NCBI RefSeq assembly: GCF_047511655.1
Contig: NC_133387.1
Coordinates: 47,608,353 to 47,672,352, forward strand
Source of the DNA: Castor canadensis
Taxonomy: Eukaryota; Chordata; Mammalia; Rodentia; Castoridae
Direction of reading: 5' to 3'
Length of the DNA stretch: 64,000 nt
This document shows positions 14,286-26,060 of the stretch, in pieces; positions within the stretch are counted from its first letter, which is position 1; each line of letters begins with the position of its first letter. Position numbers and translations under genes: made by a program. The notes under the pieces were generated by a model that was given only the letters and a program-made list of their open reading frames with translations, was not told the origin of the DNA and made no database searches.

Positions 14286-16590
14286 CAAAAAATTAGAAGA
14301 TGTAAAGAAGAACAACATGTTAATTCTGGAACTGAAAAATACAATTAGCTAAAATTTTAAAACTTCACTGAGTGTACTCAAAAGTAGAATATAGACAGCA
14401 AGAAGAATCAAGCGATTTGAAGATATGTTAATGGAAATTATCTAATCAAGGAAACTGAAAGAAAATAAAATTTTAAAACAAATTGTGTCATAGGCAAAAA
14501 TGGGATAATAACAAAGATCTAGTATTTGTGTCATCAATGTTCCAGAAAAAGAAAAAAGAAAGAAAGAAAGCAGGACTGAAAGATATGTGAAGAAATAATG
14601 GCTAAAAACTTCCCAGATTTTATGAAAGGCGTGAACCAACAAATTCAACAAGCTGAGAAAACCTCAAACAGAATAAATCCAAAGAAATCAACTGAGCACA
14701 GTCCTTCACACCTGTAATCCCCATATTTGGAAGGCTGAGTCAGGAGGATCATGAGATTGCAGCCACCCTGGACTATATAGCAAGAAACTTTCTCAAAAAA
14801 AATCTGAACATTTAAGACAAAAGAAAAAGTCTTGAAAGTAGAAAAAAATGAAAAAACCCTTAAGGGTCACAAAGATTCAATAGTAACAATTTTCTCATTA
14901 ACAATCATGTAGGTTAGAGGAAGAGGTACAAAATTTTTCAAGTATGAAAGAAAAGGTCAACCCAAAATTCTATATCCAGTGAAAGTATCCCTCAGAAATA
15001 AGAAAAGTCAGTATGTCTGAAGATATAAAAAGTAGCCAAGAGAATTTGTACCAGAAGAATAAAAGAATAAGTAAAGGAAATTCTTCATACAGAAAAAAAT
15101 GATAAGATTAAGAGCATCAGAAATACAGAAAAACTTCAGAGTAAAAATATGTGTTAATTTCAATGGATTATTTTTCCTCAGGAGTTAAAATTTTTTTATT
15201 TTAAATAAATAAAGTTCCAAATAAACCATGACATGTCTGATATTGTTCTCAATGTACATAGGCATTATTATCTAAGAAAACTGTGCCATAAAATGAAGAA
15301 TAACATGACCTACAAGGTGGCCATATATATGCTCTCCCCTGAAGTGGCAAAATCTTGATAATAAGAGTACAATAAGCCACATATTCTTATTGTGGCCCAC
15401 AGAACAACCTGTTATTAAAAACTGCATGAATTATGGAAGGTAAAAAGAAAAAACTGCATGAAAAGGCACACTCAAGGGACACATTTTAAATAAATAAACA
15501 TAGAACAAACAAAAGAGAGGCTCAAGAGCCCACAGGAGACAGGAAAGGGGAAATGGGAATAAAAAGCAGAGAGAAGGAATAAAAAAAAGTGTCAGACATA
15601 AGTCCTGAAATATCAATAATTACCTTAAATCTAAATGGTCCAGACACACTAATTAAAAGTGAGAAACTGGCAGAAAAGATTTTATTTTTAAGAAACATGA
15701 CCAACCTCACCAAATATATACCAACCTCACCTTGAATGCAATGATATAGGTAGGTTAAAGGTAAAAGGATAGGAAAACATATATCGATGCAAAGACGTAT
15801 CAAAAGAAAATTGGAAAGGCTATGTTAATATTAGATGAAGTAGACTGCAGAACAAAAATTATTAGGATAAATGAGACAGCCATAATGATCAAAAAAGGTC
15901 AATTTCGCTAAGAGGTCATAACAATCTTACATGTGTTTGTGCCAGATAACATAGCTGTAAAAAACAATATAAAGCAAAAAACTGATAGAAATGAAAAGAA
16001 AAATAGGCACACCCACAATCATAGTTGAGAACTTCAATACTCTTTTTGCTAGAAATTGGTAGAAACAGTAAACAAAGTGTCAGCAATGATTTTAAAAATT
16101 AAACAAAGTGTCATCAGTCAAAATCTAACTCATTCATAAGAACTCTTCAATCAACGATAGCTAAATGCACATTCTTTTTAAGTGTGCATGGAAAATTCAC
16201 AAGAGATTAAATCTTGGGTCATAAAATAAACTCCAACAAATTATAGTAATTGATATAAAATAAGTTCTCTGATTATAATAGAATCAAACTAGAATTCGGC
16301 AACAAAAAGATTATATTTTTTTGGAAATCCAGCAATCTGTTTCTAAGTGAACCAAATTTAAAGAGGTAGTTTCAGGGGAAATCTCTTAAAAATAAGTAGA
16401 AAAAAATGAGAAGATAACATATAAATCTCTGGAAACCTGCAAAGAGATATCACTGCATACTTGTCAGAATGGCTAAAAATGTTTTTAAAAAAATAATGAC
16501 AAAATGCTGGTGAGGATGCAGAGATGCAATCTCTCATTCAGTTCTGATGGAAATTACAGAGCTATGTTGAGAAACAGTTTTGCAGTTTCT
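14286..16590 (+). repeat. Ancient L1 (L1M-type), 5' and ORF region
   Basis: A-rich strand with typical old-L1 blocks: ggctaaaaacttcccagatttt near 14,600, an attctatatccagtgaaa block near 14,970, and aatatcactgcatacttgtcagaatggct near 16,450. It contains a B1-like insertion at 14,692-14,806. No open frame survives. Confidence 0.6.
14692..14806 (+). repeat. B1-like SINE
   Basis: Full B1 order: cacacctgtaatcc, ggctgagtcaggaggatcatgag, gccaccctggactatatagc, then an A-run. Inserted in old L1. Confidence 0.8.
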
Positions 16591-16675
16591 TAAAAACTAA
16601 ACTTGGGGGGATAGGGGGTAGAAGTGACCCAAACATTGTATGCACATATGAATAAATGAAAAAAAAAAAAAAACC
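16590..16675 (+). repeat. Short L1 tail insertion in old L1
   Basis: Only the last part of a young-type L1 3' end: a G-run, then gtgacccaaacattgtatgcacatatgaataa and an A-tail, matching the end of the element at 41,160-41,207. It is embedded in much older L1 sequence. Confidence 0.65.
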
Positions 16676-17560
16676 CTGAACCTGAAACTATCATGTGATC
16701 TAGCTATTATACTATTGGGTATTTAAGTTCACATAAAAACCTGTAGATAAATTCACCAAAGAGAAGTAAGTCCAGATGCCTTTCAACAGGGGAATGGTTA
16801 AACAAATTGATGTATAGCTTCCATAGAAAAGTACTGGCCAATTATTTATGTATAATATATATTTATATTTATATATACATATACATGTGTATGCACATGT
16901 ATATGTGTATATATACACACATACGTATATATATTTATTTATTTATATGAACTATCAATACATGTAACAACTTGGATGAATCCTCAAGGAATTATGTTGA
17001 AAAACAAAAAAATTATATATTGTACTATTCCACTTACATGACATTTTTGAAATGCTATGATTTGAGAAAAAGAAGACAGATCAGTAGTTGCCATGGGACA
17101 GGCAAAGGATGGTAGGAGAAAGGTAGGTGTGGTAATAGGAGAACAATACGAGGGATCTTTGTGCTATGTAGGAACTGTTCAGTATCTTGTAGGTTTGTGT
17201 ATCTTCCAGTGATATCACGGTTCAGTACTTATGCAAACACACATGCACACACACAAATGACTACAAATAAAACTGGGGAGATTTAATAAAGTCAATGGAT
17301 TTTATTAATGTCAACATCCTAATTGTGATACTTTACTATAAATTTACCAAATGTTATCAATTCAAGGACACAGCACACTAAAGTGCACAGGGGATCAGTC
17401 TGTATTATTTCCTACCATGGCATATAATTCTGTGGGATGTAGCCAAAGCAGTGCACAGGGAATCTTTACTATAAAAAAATGCTTATACTTTACCCCAAAT
17501 TGCCAGGAAGTTTTGTAGAAATCCCACTTGCTGTAAAAGCACAAAAATAGTACTATCTGG
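16676..17560 (+). repeat. Ancient L1, 3' part
   Basis: Continues the old L1: near 16,960 ctatcaatacatgtaacaacttggatgaatcctcaagg and near 17,080 a cagtagttgccatggg block, both from the ORF2 3' end/3' UTR of old L1. Around 16,845-16,945 it has been expanded into an AT/GT-rich simple repeat. Confidence 0.55.
16845..16945. repeat. AT/GT-rich simple repeat
   Basis: Alternating purine-pyrimidine tatatatt/catgtgtatg sequence grown inside old L1. Confidence 0.75.
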
Positions 17561-17934
17561 ACAAATAGATTATAGACTTAAATGTGAAACTAGAAAACTC
17601 TAAGAAGAAACCATGGGATAAAATCTGTGACCTGGTATGAGCTGAAAAGTTCTATAACATGATAATCATAAAAGATAATCATAAAAGAAATGATTGATTG
17701 TAGGACATCAAATCTTAAGATATCTGCTCTGTAAAATCTCCTGTATGAAGACAAAAGACAAAACAAAAACTAGGAGAAAATATTTGTTAATCATATAGTA
17801 AACATTTGTAAGCAGAATAAACGACATGCTAAACTTGGCAGTGAACAAAAAACAGATTTGAATGCTCACTTTAACTAGGAAGACACGTAGATGGCAAATA
17901 AGTTCATAAAAGATATTCAACAGTGTTTGGAGGG

Positions 17935-18390
17935 GGAGATAATGCTCCCTCCCTACTAATATCTGAAGCGCATCAATGTGTTTTTGTATTTGTGAAAAGA
18001 AACTGCATATGTAATTAGGGTAAAGGATCTTGACATGGGAAATTATCCTGGATTATTAAGATGGGTCCAGTCTATTCAAATAAGCCCTTAAAAGTTGACA
18101 AGTTTCCACAGGTACAGTCAGAGATAGATGACAACAAAAGGGTTATAGAGATGCAACTTTGCTGGTTTTGAAGATCATAGAAGGGGGCTTCTAGAAGCTG
18201 GAGAAGGCCAGGCAGCCAATTTCCCCTGGGTCCTCCAGAAAGAACCATAGCCCTGATGACAGCATGAGATTAGTCCATTTAGACCTGGGCTGTACCTCCG
18301 ACTTACAGAACTAAAAGATAATAAATTTGTATCATTTTCATTTGTCACAGCAGTAAAAGAAAGACTAAACAATTAGTCAGTATGGAAATG
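17935..18390 (+). repeat. MaLR LTR (MLT1-type)
   Basis: Shows the recognisable succession of this ancient LTR class: a ggatcttgacatggg...tggattattaag block, a purine-rich centre, ggggcttctagaagctgg, a ctccagaaagaacca block and an ending with acttacagaactaaaagataataaatttgt. The order gives + orientation. It interrupts or abuts old L1 sequence. Confidence 0.65.
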
Positions 18391-18399
18391 TAAGTAAAA

Positions 18400-19330
18400 C
18401 CATGATGAGCTATCACGATATTCCCATTTGAATAGTTAAAATTATGGCAGTACCAAGCACCAAAGATGTAAGGAAACAAGATCTTCATAAATTGATGGTC
18501 AAAGGTGAAATGGTACAGCAACAGGGAACAGTTTTGCTAGTTTCTAAAACCCAAACTCGTGATCTGGGCATTTGTCTTACAGGAATAAAATTAAATACCT
18601 ACACAAAACCTATAAAAGAATGCTCTTAGCAGTTTTATTTGCAATTGTCCCTAACTGTGAACTATCTGAATGTCCTTCACTGGGTGAATAAACAGTGATG
18701 CATCCATACTATGGGGACCCTAAGCAGTAAATAGAAAGAAAATACAGATACAACCACTCTTAAATGAACCTCAAGACCATTATTCTGAGGGAGAAAAAGT
18801 GACTCTTAAGGGTATTACACTGTTTGATTCCTGTGTCTAACATTCCAAAGCGACAAACTAGTGATGCAGTGGTTGTCAGGGTCACAGGGGAGTAAAGTGT
18901 GTGACTATGAAAGGGGAACATGAGGGATTCTATTTGCAGTGACAGAACAGTTCTGTATCTTAGTCATGATGACAGCTATTTGAATTTAAGTGGAATACTA
19001 TATAGACCTGCTCCTCCATACAAGTTTTTCCAGCCTTATCCCTCAACAGCCCCAAAGTGGACATAAGTGAAGCCTTGAGTTCAAACCCAGAATGACTAAT
19101 AAATAAATAGATAAATAAATAAATAAATAAATAAAAGCTGATACTAAAGGGAAAACAACCCAAATATCCAGCAACTGATGAATGGATGCACAAAGTATAG
19201 TATGTCAGTACAACAGAGTGTTATTTGGCAATAAAAGGAATGAAGTACTTCAGTGCCACACCATGGATGAAAATATTAGGCAAGTCTATACAAACAAAAG
19301 CCAAATTCCAAGTGTGAAGAGCTGGCTGAG
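18400..19330 (+). repeat. Ancient L1 fragments with SINE remnant
   Basis: Repeats the old L1 3' motifs (a gtgatgcatccatactatgg block near 18,690, a gagtgttatttggcaataaaagg block near 19,215). An ID/tRNA-like SINE tail with an (AAAT)n run is present at 19,060-19,136. Confidence 0.5.
19102..19136. repeat. (AAAT)n microsatellite
   Basis: ATAA units forming the expanded tail of a SINE fragment. Confidence 0.85.
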
Positions 19331-19382
19331 AAAGAATCAAGACTAACTGATAATAAGTACCAGTTATTTTTATTTTACTTCA

Positions 19383-19472
19383 CCAGCCCTTTTTTGTGAT
19401 GGTGTTTTTTTAAATAGGGTCTTGTGAACTATTTGTCCAGACTGGCTTTGAACCATGATCCCCTTGAATAAG
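19383..19472 (-). repeat. Composite SINE fragment (7SL part)
   Basis: cagcccttttttgtgatgg then agggtcttgtgaactatttgtccagactggctttgaacc. Minus orientation, ends missing. Confidence 0.65.
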
Positions 19473-21049
19473 GTCTGTCATGAGTTAAGAGTTTTGTACC
19501 AACATGCATTTCCTAAAGAGTTTGTGGGAATTCTCTGTAGTACAATTTTTGTGACATCTTGTGAATTAAACTATTTTAATTTTTTTTATTTTTAAGGAAA
19601 AGGTGCTGTTCCATGAACACAGGTGAAAGATATCTGAAGTAGGAGGACGCCCTAGGGCAATGTTGTAGGTCAGCCAAGTAGGTCAGGCATTCCATGCTTC
19701 CCTCTGTGTGAAGCAAGACACAAGCCTGTGCTGGGCTTGCTCCACACGCCTGTTACTCCAGCTTTCAGGAGACTAAGGCAGAACAGCAAGGTAGAAGAGG
19801 AGACAGAGGGGGAGGGGAAGAGGAGGAAGTAAGAGAAAAGTGAAGGGGAGGAGAAAGAGGAAGAAGAGGAGGAGAAAAGAAGGAGAAGAAGGAAGAAGAG
19901 AAGAAGAGGAAGAGGAGTAGGAGGAAGGAGGAGAAGGAGGAAGAAGAGAGAGGAAGAAGGAGATGGGGAGGAGGAAAGAGTAGCACCCATCTTCAGTCAA
20001 CATTATACACATAGAGGCCTTATCTGGAAAGGACTAGGACCTTAGAATAATGGTCACACTCATGACAAATGAAGAGTGTCCAAGTAATAGATATATCCCA
20101 ACCAGCAACCTATTCTGCCTCTCCCCCATATATCTGGGATCAACTAGCCACTCCACTCCCAGCATCACTTGAGGCAGTTCCTCCATCTGCAATTTAGAAT
20201 AAACAGATAAAATTTCATAGATGCCAGAGCATCACAAATATAAAAATGCACACACAGCCAACCATCCATTGAGGAAATTCAGAAGCAGGAGAGATGGCCA
20301 CTAAGTTTTGGAAGAATACACACACGACAGAATGGTTAATAGAGTAAATAGAACTAAACTTTAGAAACGCCACATTGCTTCATTTAGCAGTTATCTCGTC
20401 AATCTCTCGTATATGTAGCAGACACTCTGCAACTTCTGGGCAAACTATGTTAACCAAAAATAGGCAAGGTTTCTATTATCATGGAAATTGCAATTTATGG
20501 AGGCAGACAATGCAAAAGTAAACAGAATATCACAGAGCAAAAAGTTTTGGAGAAAAATAAAGCAAGGGAAGTAAATGGCAGAGGAAAGGCAACGTCTGTG
20601 AGGATGTTAGGTGCAGCTTTGGCTAGACAAGGAATATCTTTCTGATGAGAAGGTGATCTTTGAACAGGGGTCTGAGTAAAGTACAGAACATCCAGAGGAA
20701 TGGGGCAAGCAGGGGGAGGAACCAATATGTTTGGAAGGTTTGGAAGGTTGAAAACAGCAAGAAAACCAAAACCTTTGTTGCAGAATTGAGGTGGGGGGCA
20801 AAGGTCCAGAGAATCAGGAGACTGCCTGGTCCTACACAGCATTCCAGGCCAGTATGAGAACTTTCGATTTTATTCTATTTCATTTATATACTATGTTCCA
20901 AGAGATGCAAGAGAGTATTTTAGCCAGTCATTCTTTTAAGTAAATCAGCCAGCAATCAGGTAAACTAAAGGCCTTACTCTGAAACAAATCATTCCATGGA
21001 TAAGCAGAATTCCAGTTGGGGTATAAAAAAAGAAAATTAGGGAGTTACG
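19473..21049. other. No gene seen apart from the purine tract
   Basis: Holds the purine tract at 19,785-19,982. The 20,495-20,860 part has overlapping open segments on both strands with no recognisable family. Confidence 0.45.
19785..19982. repeat. Long purine tract (A/G microsatellite)
   Basis: About 190 bases almost entirely A and G on the + strand (gagga, ggaga, agaag units). Any reading frame here gives Ser/Pro/Leu low-complexity peptide on the other strand and is not a gene. Confidence 0.9.
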
Positions 21050-21116
21050 TGCACTTGTTCACATAACTGGTAGTACTGGTTCAATCCCAGTACTACCAAA
21101 AAAAAAAAAAAAAAGC
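21050..21116 (+). repeat. tRNA-like SINE 3' end
   Basis: gtactggttcaatcccagtactacc followed by about 17 A residues. Only the B-box side survives. Confidence 0.6.
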
Positions 21117-21250
21117 TAATTTTAAAAGAGCAAATTAGTTAGATGCAGAAAACACTCCCATACCCCAATACAGGGCACACAAACATGAATCATTTGAAAG
21201 ATCACTTAAATATTCTTTCTGTTCATACTTTACCTCTTTTTATTATGTAC

Positions 21251-21341
21251 AGTGCTTGTCAAAAATGCATGAGGCCATAGGTTTGATCCCCAGTACTGCA
21301 AACAAATAAATAAATAAAAGCATTTACAAAAAAAAAAAGAA
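21251..21341 (+). repeat. ID-like SINE fragment
   Basis: gaggccataggtttgatccccagtactgc followed by an (AAAT)n tail. Confidence 0.6.
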
Positions 21342-21597
21342 GATCCAAATTTTATTTAACACAAGTGTTAAAAAAGACTTTTACAAAACTCCCATTAGGA
21401 AAAATGATGAGGCAACCATATTAAAAATAATGTAAATATAAATATATACTTGAATGAATCCAGTAAAATCATTAATTTATAAGAAACAGCAAAAACAGCA
21501 CCTGATAAAAATATAAATACTTATCAAATAACCATGAACATTACAAAACTTGATCCTACACTACCCCACAAAAGAAGTGTCACAGCCACAGAGACTA

Positions 21598-21690
21598 GGG
21601 ACTAGAGACATAGCTGAGTAGTGGTACCCGTGATCTGTATGTCCAAAGCCCTGGGTTTGATCCCCAGCACCATGAAAGAAAAATTTTTTT
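21598..21690 (+). repeat. ID-like SINE
   Basis: gagacatagctgagtagtgg (A-box side) and ccctgggtttgatccccagcacc (B-box side), then an A-rich tail. tRNA-Ala-derived in rodents. Confidence 0.8.
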
Positions 21691-22055
21691 CTCAGAGACT
21701 AGCCATGATACAGATCATGATCTCCAACCATATTGCAATAAAATTTAAAACAATTAAATTGTTTTTTTAAACTCCATGAATTTGTAAATCAGAATATATT
21801 CTAAATAGTTTATGAGTTAAAATTAGTTACACTTCACACCTACTGAACTGTGAAAGAGAAAAATATGATTATATTAAGTATTAGTGAGTGTGCAGGGCGA
21901 CACAACTGAATGCAAGCTAACAGGAATGTAAGTTGGCACAGCATTCTAGAGAGCAATTTAACACTAACTAGTAGAGTTAGAGATAACTAAACTCTAATAC
22001 TAGTACATATTCTAGATACATTTGGCAAAGTAAAAGCATACCTGGAAAAAAAATT

Positions 22056-22277
22056 TTGGCCAGGTGGTAATGGCTCACATCTATAATCTTAGCTACTCAG
22101 GAGGCAGAGATCAGGAGGACAGCAATTCAAGATCAGCCCCAACAATAAGTAAGACCCTATCTCAAAAACACCCAAAGACACACAATAAAAGGACTGATGG
22201 AGTGGCTCATGTGGTAGAGCACCTACCTAGCAAGAATGAGGTCCTGAGTTCAAATCTCAGTGCCTCCAAAAAAAAAC
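22056..22277 (+). repeat. Composite SINE, B1/Alu-like plus tRNA/ID-like
   Basis: The most complete copy in the window. The first monomer (to about 22,175) has the 7SL-type ggtggtaatggctcacatctataatcttagctactcaggaggc; the second has gtggctcatgtggtagagcacctacctagcaagaatgaggtcc, a tRNA-like A and B box region, then an A-tail. Confidence 0.85.
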
Positions 22278-22578
22278 CTCATTAACTAACATATTCTAAT
22301 AGCAAAACATAAAATCTGCTTAAAGATAAGTCAGTGACTAAGTAGATCAATGCATTGTAGTAACTTTATAGAAAGAAATACTATACTACATGTATTACTT
22401 CAAAAATACAGAGTGAATCTTACAAAATAGATACAACATACTAACATTTACTTTAGAGTTTGTAAAATGGATCGCCTTGTTTCACCACCACTTGTTGGAG
22501 TTCAGAGTTTTAGGCTCTTTCAGGACTACATTTTTTTTCTAACCTATTATGTAGTAATTTTGCTTCAGCACAACGCCA

Positions 22579-22854
22579 ATGGAGCCCTCTCAAATGTTTA
22601 ACTCATCCTTGACCCCAGAGTCTTTTCAGATGGCCTATAAAGAAAATTCCCCAAGAGAGTCAGAGGAATTCCCCTCTACCAGAAGGTCCAGCCCAAGGGC
22701 CGGACAGAGGCAAAAGGATCCTACAGGAGATCAAGATGAACTCCCTACAGGCAGAGAGGGGTCCGGACCTTGTTTTCCCTCAAGGAGAGAATGCTTGGCC
22801 AAGATGAGAGCTCTCCTGAGCAACAGATCTCCTGATTTGGAAGAGAGAAGCTAA
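22579..22854 (+). other. Unrecognised 91-codon open segment
   Basis: Opens MEPSQMF and ends DLEERS then a stop. It is rich in Ser, Pro, Glu and Arg, with no membrane segment, no repeat character and no low complexity. The surrounding 300 bp is also more GC-rich than its AT-rich neighbours. No SINE, L1 or LTR motif that I know is present. I cannot assign a family. It could be a fragment of a processed pseudogene or of an unknown repeat, or it could be chance. No promoter or splice signal is evident. Confidence 0.25.
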
Positions 22855-24059
22855 GAGACACGATTAAAGGAGCTCAGAGTGACCATCCAGTGTGCAGGTG
22901 CACCTGCAGTTACTGCCTGTACCACGGCTGGGATCCTTCTGAGAATGCTAGAATAGGCAGTGATTATAACAGAGAGTAGAGTCAATTTAGCCTTAATTTT
23001 CTCTCTCTCTCTCTCTCTCTCTCTTTGGTGGGACTTGGGAGTTTGAACTTAGGTGTAAATCTTATGCTGTTTTCTTGCTGGTAATTTAATGCAGCTGTTG
23101 AAAGCTATATACCACTAATTTTGAATACTTTAGTTGTACATTTTGATTTGACTCAAGAAGCACCAATAGGTCTCAAATCTTTGTTTTAGAAATCTAAAGT
23201 CTGTGAAATGAAATATAACCTGAAGGGGTATGAGGAGAACATGGGGTAGACTGGTTAGAGTGTAATGATTTAGGTAGGTAACTATATTTTCTCATTTTCA
23301 AATATTTGGGTTGCCATAAAAGGAATTTCTGATGTTTTAATTTTCAGTACCAAATAAATGTATATTAAGAAAAATAGTTGATAAAATGAAAAACAATACA
23401 CTACATGTTATGAATATATTCACAGAATGATATACACAGACTAAGAGAGTGGTTGACTTGAGAAGGGAGGGAAAATGGAATTGAGACAGTTTATAAGGGA
23501 CTTCAGTTGTATCTCAAATATGTAATTTATTTAAACATGGGGAAGGTGAGAACAAGAACTTTGCAATATGAGCTCCTTGCAAGGCCATTAAATGAGTAGC
23601 TAATTTACCTTTACAAGCAAGCACTCCAGTGTTGGTGTCTAAGCCACACCACCATTACCAATCTCCCATTTGCCTTAGACAGAAAAAAAAACACACACAC
23701 ACACAAACAATAGCAAAAAGCAAGTGTCTTGAAGAACATTTAACCCATTTTGTATAACTAAATTTTTACAGGTAGCCCAGGGTCCTGGGTTCAACCTCCA
23801 GCAACAAAAACAATAAATTTTCATAGGGTACAATGGGGAGCAAAAGAGAAATTATAAAATGTTTAGAATTAGCAGACATTTGAAGCACTAGATATCAAAA
23901 TTTAGAGAATGAAGCTAAAGCCATATTTATAAAATTAGAACTTATGAATTTATGTCTTCTACAAATTTGTAAGTCAGAAGGCAAGATTACTATGACCCAG
24001 GCTTGTACTAAAAACCCAGAGAACCTTGTACTATCAGTAAACACTTTCAAAACAAATGA
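22855..24059. other. No gene seen
   Basis: AT-rich sequence with the (CT)n run, a short (CA)n near 23,693, and an ID-like remnant near 23,780-23,815 (gggtcctgggttcaacctccagc). Confidence 0.45.
22998..23024. repeat. (CT)n microsatellite
   Basis: About 13 CT units followed by ttggtgggac. Confidence 0.9.
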
Positions 24060-24137
24060 AGGGCAAGAAGGAAAAGTAGGTCTTTTCCAGAGGTGAGTAC
24101 CAGAGGGAGAAGGGGGATGGGCATAAGGAAAAAGGGG
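24060..24137 (+). repeat. Old L1 3' UTR piece, left of the provirus
   Basis: Purine-rich gagggagaagggggatggg sequence which, when joined to 31,921-32,110 across the provirus, reads as one old L1-type 3' end. Hence the provirus landed inside it. Confidence 0.4.
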
Positions 24138-24142
24138 ATGAG
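24138..24142. repeat. Target-site duplication atgag, left copy
   Basis: Identical to 31,916-31,920. The two copies directly abut the TG...CA ends of the LTR pair. Five bases fits the duplication size of several retrovirus groups. Confidence 0.85.
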
Positions 24143-24443
24143 TGTTGGAAATGTGGGCCCCAAAAGTGACCACGTGGAGAGGAGTGATCTGGCCAAGAGA
24201 CTCTTTATTGCCAGGTGGGAGAGGGAGAGAGCCAAGAGAGAGAAGCAGGAGGGGCAGGGGCTTAAATACCCCTCAGTGGGACTCAGCATGATCTGGTTGG
24301 TTAGGATCTTATGGTTCATGCTGATTGGAGGTTGCGGCAGAAGGAGGATTCAAGCTAGACTTGAGGCAGGACTGTGACCCTGGAAAACAGAAGCTTAAGG
24401 GTGCAGTAAGAATCGAAACCTATTGGTGCCATTATTGCCAGCA
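24143..24443 (-). repeat. 3' LTR of the provirus (301 bp)
   Basis: Begins tgttgg and ends ccagca on the + strand. Read in element direction it carries a TATA-like tatttaag (complement of 24,262-24,269) followed about 55 bases later by the polyadenylation signal AATAAA (complement of 24,204-24,209), the normal U3-R order. It differs from its partner at 31,620-31,915 by roughly 22 substitutions and one 5-base length change (hand count). Confidence 0.9.
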
Positions 24444-24457
24444 TTCCTCCCTTTTTT
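24444..24457 (-). other. Polypurine tract before the 3' LTR
   Basis: The minus strand reads AAAAAAGGGAGGAA and abuts the TG of the 3' LTR. This is the plus-strand DNA priming site of retroviruses. Its shape and position are typical of gamma-like elements and fix the orientation of the provirus independently of the primer site. Confidence 0.85.
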
Positions 24458-24929
24458 GTTTGTTAAGGAAGGGGGGGTATTGTTTTCACTCTGGCTTCTT
24501 CGAGCTGGCAGGGGGCGGCGTAGAGGAAGGGAGGGTTAGTTGGCAAACAATGTTGGGGTGCTGAGCCTCATGATGGCATACACCCAGGCTCCGAAAATGA
24601 AGATTTCCTCTTCCCTGAAGTTGATGAAAGTCCCTTGTAGCCATAGGTCATAAAGAGTCTCCAGCCAATCCTCCGACCTCTGCATGGTGGGTATCAGCCA
24701 ACTATCCTCGCGTTTTGGAGAGGTTGGTGTCCCTGGAGATACAACTGGTTAAATTTTTGATTAGCAATAGCAGACATGTAGTGTGATACAAGGGAGGAAG
24801 CTTAAGGAGAGCAAGAATATAGGCATTAGGATGGGCATTGGCCAGGAGAACCACTGTGAAATGTTGTTCCCTAGACAATTTCAAGAGTCCTCCAACTACA
24901 GAGAGAGAAATGAGTGGCCATACATTATC
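24458..24929 (-). other. ERV 3' internal region, unrecognised
   Basis: Lies between the last pol remnant and the polypurine tract, where env would end. One 60-codon open segment (24,702-24,884) is hydrophobic and leucine-rich, which would suit an envelope transmembrane tail, but I see no conserved env motif. No env assignment is supported. Confidence 0.35.
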
Positions 24930-25145
24930 TAAGACCCAAATAGGAATATTAGGAGGAGCATAAAAAGGTGTCTGTTCAGGGACTGCATACCTCGGGATCT
25001 AAATTCTGCAAAATCCTGTAACTGCCAGGAAAGCTGTAAGCTGTCTTATGGTATGGGGGTTGGGAAATGGAAGATTGGGTTGATGCATTTATGACTCAGG
25101 GAGTGAGTCTGTCCCTTTAAGACCTCACCTAGGTAGGTGACCTGT
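24930..25145 (-). pseudogene. pol: ERV reverse transcriptase thumb/connection remnant
   Basis: Minus-strand translation shows QVTYLGEVLKG (25,113-25,145) and then, one frame over, TIRQLTAFLAVTGFCRI (about 25,004-25,060) followed by a stop. These are the conserved YLG and RQLxxFLGxxGxCRxWIP blocks after the RT active site in gamma-like pol. The frame stays open after the stop with a sequence I do not recognise, so this may be the edge of a deletion that removed RNase H, integrase and env. Confidence 0.6.
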
Positions 25146-25766
25146 GGGAGGCAGGGACTGTCAGGATTTAAATGTAACACTCTTGGATAAAAGAGAGCTT
25201 TAGCTCATTATTTTATATAAATTGACACGTTTAACTTTTTGAATGTTTGTACCATATTTAGATAAAGTATCATATAACACTGTTACAAGGTGGTCATTTA
25301 AGACACATAAGCAAATATGTAAATGAACTCTGGTTTAGTAGTACTTAAAGCTTGACAAGATCAGCAAAAAACACAAATAATTTCTTTGATAAAATCTTTC
25401 TCTGTAATGGTTTTTTGTAGATGTTACTCAGAGCAGAACAATATTAAGATAACCTTGTTATTTCATAGACATAGAGGATTTGATTTTAGTTTGACATGAC
25501 CCTAAAAATCTTTTAGGCAACTCTTGGATTATATTCAACTTTAACTTTATCACACACCGAAGTTTTTTATTATACACTTTTAAAACTTACTTAGACCTTT
25601 ATATAACATACTAAACCCTTCGATGGTTTGTCCTTATCCTTCCTATTTGAACAATCTTTAGGACAAATCCTTCTTTACAAAATCCTTTCTTATCCAAAAA
25701 CATTTATTTTTCCTTTAACTTTTCAAAAAATTACATTTATTACTTATCTATATCCTTTCCAATTGT

Positions 25767-25979
25767 TTACTTTGTAACTTGTATCTTAAAATTAACTTTT
25801 ATAAGAATTTTAAATTGATTATAGGGGTGGCTGGAGCAACTAATTAGTAGCCTTTGTTGTTTTAAGGAATAGGCATAGGCCTCATGGTCCCTCAGGCTTG
25901 AGGGGATATTGTTCTTGGGTGTGGAAACTGTGAGGGATTTTTGAGTTTTATTTGAATAGGGAGAGCCGTCCTGGCTCAC
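25767..25979 (-). pseudogene. pol: ERV reverse transcriptase N-terminal remnant
   Basis: A 70-codon open segment includes LISCSSHPYN, resembling the LLVPCxSPYN block near the start of gamma-type reverse transcriptase. It follows the protease remnant. The catalytic YxDD region is not found; the next recognisable pol block (24,930-25,145) belongs downstream of it, so the palm domain has been lost or scrambled. Confidence 0.45.
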
Positions 25980-26060
25980 CCTACACTTATCTCATTAGTC
26001 CACACTGTGGAATCTTCTTTGTTCCTGAAGGAGCAGGCAGCAGAGATAGCTGCCTGGGGG

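Noticed and set aside
19670..20012. Open frames of 73-106 codons on the minus strand
   Set aside because: They are the complement of the purine tract and give Ser/Pro/Leu/Phe low-complexity peptide.
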